From Hypsibius dujardini (Eukaryota; Tardigrada; Eutardigrada; Parachela; Hypsibiidae), in the NCBI GenBank assembly GCA_001579985.1, contig LRSR01002577.1:1-25010 (forward strand): a stretch of DNA of 25,010 nucleotides, given 5' to 3'. The position numbers and the translations under genes are program-made. Positions within the stretch are counted from its first letter, which is position 1, and every line of letters begins with the position of its first letter. Positions 21,343 to 25,010 of this stretch are shown here, piece after piece. Below the pieces are notes generated by a model, which was given only the letters and a program-made list of their open reading frames with translations, ran no database searches and was not told the origin of the DNA.

Positions 21343-21820
21343 ATGTGATGATTGAATGAACCAGATTTGTTGGCGTTTTCGGTGTGGTTCTGTCTTCGTC
21401 ACCACCTCATCTCACCTGCTGCTCTACCTGAATCTTTCTCTTCTTCTATTCTATCACCATCAACGACTAACACCATCAGCAGCGGAGATCATAAAACACT
21501 CATAATGTATTAGGCCCCTCATAACTTCTATGGACCTCTTTCATTGCTGCAGAGAATGTGACCAATTATTGATGTGATTTCTACATTATTTTTGTGGAGC
21601 AGTCTACGCAATTTTCGGCGATCTGGATTTCTTTTGCTGCGAATTTACTGCGGGATCCGATGGTTTGATTTGCTTGGAAAAATTCTCTTTGGTCATGATA
21701 ACATTTTGGTGAGTGAGTGACGCCGACGTACGCGGTATGGCGATCGTGGCGGACGTGCCGGAAATGCTTAGTTGTTCGCAAATATAATTCCGTAATTTTT
21801 GTCGTGTGTGTTAAATTAAG

Positions 21821-22002
21821 ATGCGTATCGATGTCGTGATACATGCGGTGAGCGCGATCGCGAGGTTCGCCACAGGTTCGACCTCATAAGGCAGCTTCTA
21901 CGTAGAGCGAGAGACAAGAGCCGCATCGCATTCCACGAGGTCCGCGCTCGCGCGAGAGAAAGAGAGTTTAACGACACGGTGATCTGTGCCGTTGACATTT
22001 AG
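21821..22002 (+). other. Orphan open frame or exon candidate, charged Arg/Glu-rich
   Basis: One plus-strand frame is open for about 60 codons to a TAG at 22000-22002, between stops, in otherwise stop-rich sequence. It reads as an amphipathic, highly charged stretch including 'REVRHRFDLIRQLLRRARDK' and 'EVRARAREREFNDTVICAVD'. Many codons in its middle end in G or C, which looks like coding sequence, but the opposite strand is also open for 60 codons. There is no good ATG, and I recognise no family. A GTGAGC donor-like site at 21849 lies in the same block. It could be an exon, a decayed gene or an element fragment. Confidence 0.25.
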
Positions 22003-23623
22003 CAGTAAATTTTCTCAGACTGTCTTTGATTTTTATCTTTTTTTCTTTAAGAAAAAAGTCTACTGTTTGTACTGTATACCAACGTACTACTGCTAGTGCC
22101 ACAATTTGAATAGACGGCATGTTGGAAAGGTGTGTTTGGTATTATTTGGTCATTCGTACCAATCTTCTGCTCATTTTCTATGCATTGTATCAGTGAATAG
22201 CAAACTTAGTCAGTAGTACTTAGAAATGAAGATTTGGATTGATATTAGAAAGACACAACCTGAACAAACCCGAAAGTCTTACAAAACATGTTTATAGTTT
22301 TTTTTAGCTTTATGCTGTAGCACTGTAGCACAGCACGTAGTTCTGGAATTCTTGATAAAACCTTTTATTTTATTAAAAATAAAATCTAGGAAGTTGGTGA
22401 ACCGACGTTTCTGTTCCTAAAATAATATCTGACTTTTATGGATTTTTTATAATTGAAGGACATCCATTTCCGAGCGAGCGTAGCAACGTGTGAGTACTTA
22501 TACAGTAGGGTGGGTATATATAAGTCCAAGCTAGCTGAAAATTCTGCCTGAAAAGCCGGCTGAATTAAAACAGATTTCTTTCGATTTAAGTTGACCCATC
22601 ACATGCTTTCAGGCAAAAACGTACTCCGAGTGAAGAAAGGGAACAGCGCGAATTATACATCTGTTATGCATGTAAAGTTGTAATTTAAAGTGCGCTCTCA
22701 GAAAACCGAATTACGATGAAATCTCGTACATCTGAAGTAGCATTCCGGAAAAGAGCATTACTGAGCTCCCATTTTAGTTAGTTAGTCCAGTATAGCTGAT
22801 CTCTGAACCAAAAGTTTCAATTACTGTAACTGCACTTGGGATATTCGATCAGAGAGCCGAGGTTCTTGTATGTGCGCAGACCTTTTTGTGGTCGAGGCTC
22901 ATATTAATCAACACACAGTTTTGCGTATTATAGTATCTCACTTCTTCACCTACAATCCCTATTTTTCCACAATGAAATTGTCTGAAACAATGCGTCTGCG
23001 CCTTCACTAGACACGAGTAAAAACATCAATCAATCAATGCGGCTTTGCTGGATTGGAGAAGTATACTATACAAATTCTACCAGTTTACTTTATGTGAAGG
23101 CTCGAGTGACAATTTTTATACAATTTAGTTTGGCCGATGCTGCGCTCCAGAGTTTTTTCAATTATCGACTGGGCCCCCCAATTTTTCCCCCGGCTTTTGA
23201 GGGGGGGGCGGAGTTTGTCCGAAATTTGTAAAACAATATACGAGGGTCTGAAATGATGAAACGTCCATTTATCTAGTGCAAAGTTTTAAATTTTTGATGA
23301 TCTAGGTAGTGAAGTCTTGGACTATAACTACTGCCCTGTTTCACAAGAAATCTGGTCAGAATCCCAGAAGTCACACAAAACAAAATGCCAAAACCGGGGA
23401 GGTGGTGTGAGAAAACGTGAACTTTCCGCCGCTTCCCATTAGATTGAAGAATCTCCACTTTTTCACATTCATTCACAAACATTTACTTCCATGAAGGGTG
23501 TAAATGATTCACATTCAAGAAAGAACTAAAATACCACCGAATCATCTATCGAAATTAGAAATTGAGAAGAGAAACCCGGGATCGCAGAAAAGCGGGAAAA
23601 AATAAGCCGAGCACACAGCCATA

Positions 23624-23767
23624 ATGACTGAGTGTAATTTTTCGGAACGAATTCAGAAAATCAAAGATCTCAGTCTGTATTTACCGGTAAAATATTACTC
23701 AAACTTCATCTGTTATTTTTTTGGTATACAGGAAGGGATTAACACCGGCCTAACTTGCGACTTATAA
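23624..23767 (+). CDS. Possible upstream ORF (47 codons)
   Basis: The frame starts with ATG at 23624 ('MTECNFSERIQKIKDLSLYL') and ends at a TAA 96 nt before the putative main ATG at 23864. It is open both unspliced and if the GT-AG segment 23687-23731 (45 nt) is removed. It shows no similarity to any family I know. It could be a regulatory upstream ORF in the leader of the zinc-finger gene, or chance. Confidence 0.2.
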   Translation: MTECNFSERIQKIKDLSLYLPVKYYSNFICYFFGIQEGINTGLTCDL

Positions 23768-23863
23768 CACCCCAACACCAGGACAGCAGCAGCAGACCAC
23801 GAAAAGCCGAACGACGACGCTGTCGGTCGGTCCGTCGTGTGCGTCTGTCTGCGTGTGTGCGTC

Positions 23864-24589
23864 ATGAAAGACCCCACGAGCGGATTTCCAGCGCCGACAA
23901 TGATGGCCACGGATAATGGCCCCTCTTCCCAACAGCCTCGCAAGACCACCAGCAACAACAACCCGCCGCCGCTGTTGCTCCAACAACAACGCCAACGCGA
24001 GAACCTCAAGCTGAAGCTGCAGGTTAACAGCTTGCCTGCCGTCCCCGCTCAACAACAACCACCGCGAGTCAAGTAAACAAACAAAGCCCCATTTTCTCTA
24101 CACACTTTCTCTTTTCGTCTTACCTCGCTTTAACGTTTTTCTCCTTCAACGTCGTCGTCATAATCATCACCATCTTATTTCCTATATGCAGTTTACATAT
24201 TGACAAAGTGGCTGATTTGCATTGAGAGAGCTCAATTTTTTTTCTCTCTCGTGTCTGACTGTCTGTCTTTGCAGCGGCAACAGTCACACGGTCATCACCT
24301 CCTCGTCGACCCACACGATAATGCGAGTGAAAAAACCGCCCACCATGATGGCTGGTGCTTCACGTGGTGGTGGTGGTAGTGAGCCGGTCGGAGGAGGAGG
24401 AGACGGAGTACCCACACCGGTCAAGAAAAAGCGCATGTGCGCTCGCTGCGCAACCCAGCTGGGACGGTTCTTTAACACGGGCGCTCCGTGTCCGTCGTGC
24501 GGCCTGAAGACCTGCTCCGACTGCCGGGTGAAGATGTACCGGACCGATCGGAAAAAGACGTGGATCTGCACGTTCTGTGCCAAAGAAAG
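23864..24589 (+). CDS. Rab-binding-domain FYVE-type zinc-finger protein (rabphilin/Slp/Slac2-like), 5' part
   Basis: Two exons are visible: 23864-24072 and 24275-24589, joined through 'gtaaac...tttgcag' in matching phase. They give 174 codons before the next junction. Residues 1-124 are low complexity (Gln, Pro, Asn, then Gly-rich), ending in a basic 'KKKRM'. Residues 125-171 form a zinc finger with four Cys pairs: CARC, CPSC, CSDC and CTFC, with 'LGRFFNTGAPCPSCGLKTC' and 'KKTWICTFCAKER' characteristic of effectors that bind Rab27/Rab3 through a helix-finger-helix RabBD. The reading frame stops at 24606-24608 if unspliced. However, 'gaaag|gcaagg' at 24589/24590 resembles a GC-type donor, and family members continue with a second helix and usually C2 domains, so I infer that more exons lie beyond the window. 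The first RabBD helix is not evident upstream; the start ATG is the first after an in-frame TAA. Confidence 0.72.
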
Positions 24590-24640
24590 GCAAGGGAGGA
24601 TAATGTAGATTTGTGCCGGTTAATGCCCAGACATGTGAAC

Positions 24641-24688
24641 AGGCAGGCAGGCACGTAGACAGACAGACAGACAAGCAGTCAGGCAGTC
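24641..24688. repeat. CAGA/GGCA tetranucleotide repeat
   Basis: Short 'aggcaggcaggca' followed by 'agacagacagacagacaa'. It is the same repeat family as in TBC1D23, here just 3' of the zinc-finger exon. Confidence 0.9.
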
Positions 24689-24689
24689 C

Positions 24690-25010
24690 TTCAGTAAGTC
24701 AAAGAGACAGAAACGTTTTGGAAATTTCCAGGAAAGAACTGATGACAAGTCGCATAAATAGCACCTAAAGGATTAAAGCTGACGGACAGATATAAAAAGC
24801 AATCTCATTTGTAGAAAATATTAATTGTTGCGGAGAAAAAATGAACCACGGTACTCAGGCAGATGTTATCATTTTCTTCTGGAGGCAGATACGGGCCCGT
24901 ATTACTATATTTTCTTTAAAACCTGGTAGTGCAGCAGGATCGATGATGATCAGCTACCAATAGGTATTTTTTCCACATAACATTCGTTTTGCTTGATGTA
25001 TTTGCAAAGC
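24690..25010. other. Right-end non-coding sequence
   Basis: No coding signal seen. It is probably intron of the zinc-finger gene if that gene continues, otherwise 3' flank. Confidence 0.45.

Larger units (their letters stand above)
20041..23623. other. Long non-coding stretch with simple repeats
   Basis: No family-level coding similarity recognised. It contains a CACAGA-rich patch at about 20829-20872, a C-run at 20931-20938, GT-rich sequence at 21299-21342, and a C-run/G-run pair at about 23171-23211 ('cccccc', 'ccccc', then 'gggggggg') that could pair. The GC-richer, stop-poor block at about 21821-22002 is described separately. The stretch may hold 5' non-coding exons or regulatory sequence of the zinc-finger gene to the right, but nothing proves it. 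Confidence 0.5.

Noticed and set aside
22617-22675. Possible exon between a 'gctttcag' acceptor and a 'gtaaag' donor
   Set aside because: Splice-like signals are present and one frame is charged, but there is no family match and no partner exon; too weak.

Overview
This is nuclear DNA from an animal. Genes are split by GT-AG introns, some only about 45-100 nt long, and several reconstructed proteins match conserved metazoan families over most of their length. I cannot fix the species. Compact introns, a divergent nuclear-receptor pair and heavy GACA/TCTG tetranucleotide repeats suggest an invertebrate; a flatworm is my low-confidence guess.

Layout: (a) 1-4618, no gene seen, apart from an imperfect inverted repeat near 4.0 kb and a near-perfect hairpin near 4.47 kb. 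(b) 4619-8794, a tandem pair of genes for nuclear-receptor ligand-binding-domain proteins with no visible zinc-finger DNA-binding domain. The first is intact (five exons, 333 codons). The second has the same exon architecture but appears broken by a lost splice acceptor and a frameshift. (c) 8941-9450, an AT-rich foldback (MITE-like) element. (d) 10276-12370, a five-exon LENG1 gene with a small MITE-like element in intron 3. (e) 12502-14631, minus strand, an eight-exon RMDN1-type gene, tail-to-tail with LENG1. (f) 15034-19525, a twelve-exon TBC1D23 gene, head-to-head with RMDN1 across about 400 bp, with GACA/TCTG arrays in several introns and just downstream. (g) 19526-23863, mostly non-coding, with simple repeats and one orphan open frame near 21.9 kb. 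(h) 23864-24589 and beyond, the 5' part of a gene with an eight-cysteine Rab-binding (rabphilin/Slp/Slac2-type) zinc finger, running off the window.

LENG1, RMDN1 and TBC1D23 are housekeeping-type genes (nuclear/splicing-associated, mitochondrial or microtubule-associated, and endosome-to-Golgi tethering). I see no operon or shared pathway; they look like ordinary neighbours in a compact genome. TBC1D23 and the terminal gene both belong to membrane-traffic families, which may be coincidence. The reconstructed exon sets of the intact NR copy, LENG1, RMDN1 and TBC1D23 each sum to a multiple of three, with compatible phases at every junction. That is the main support for the models.
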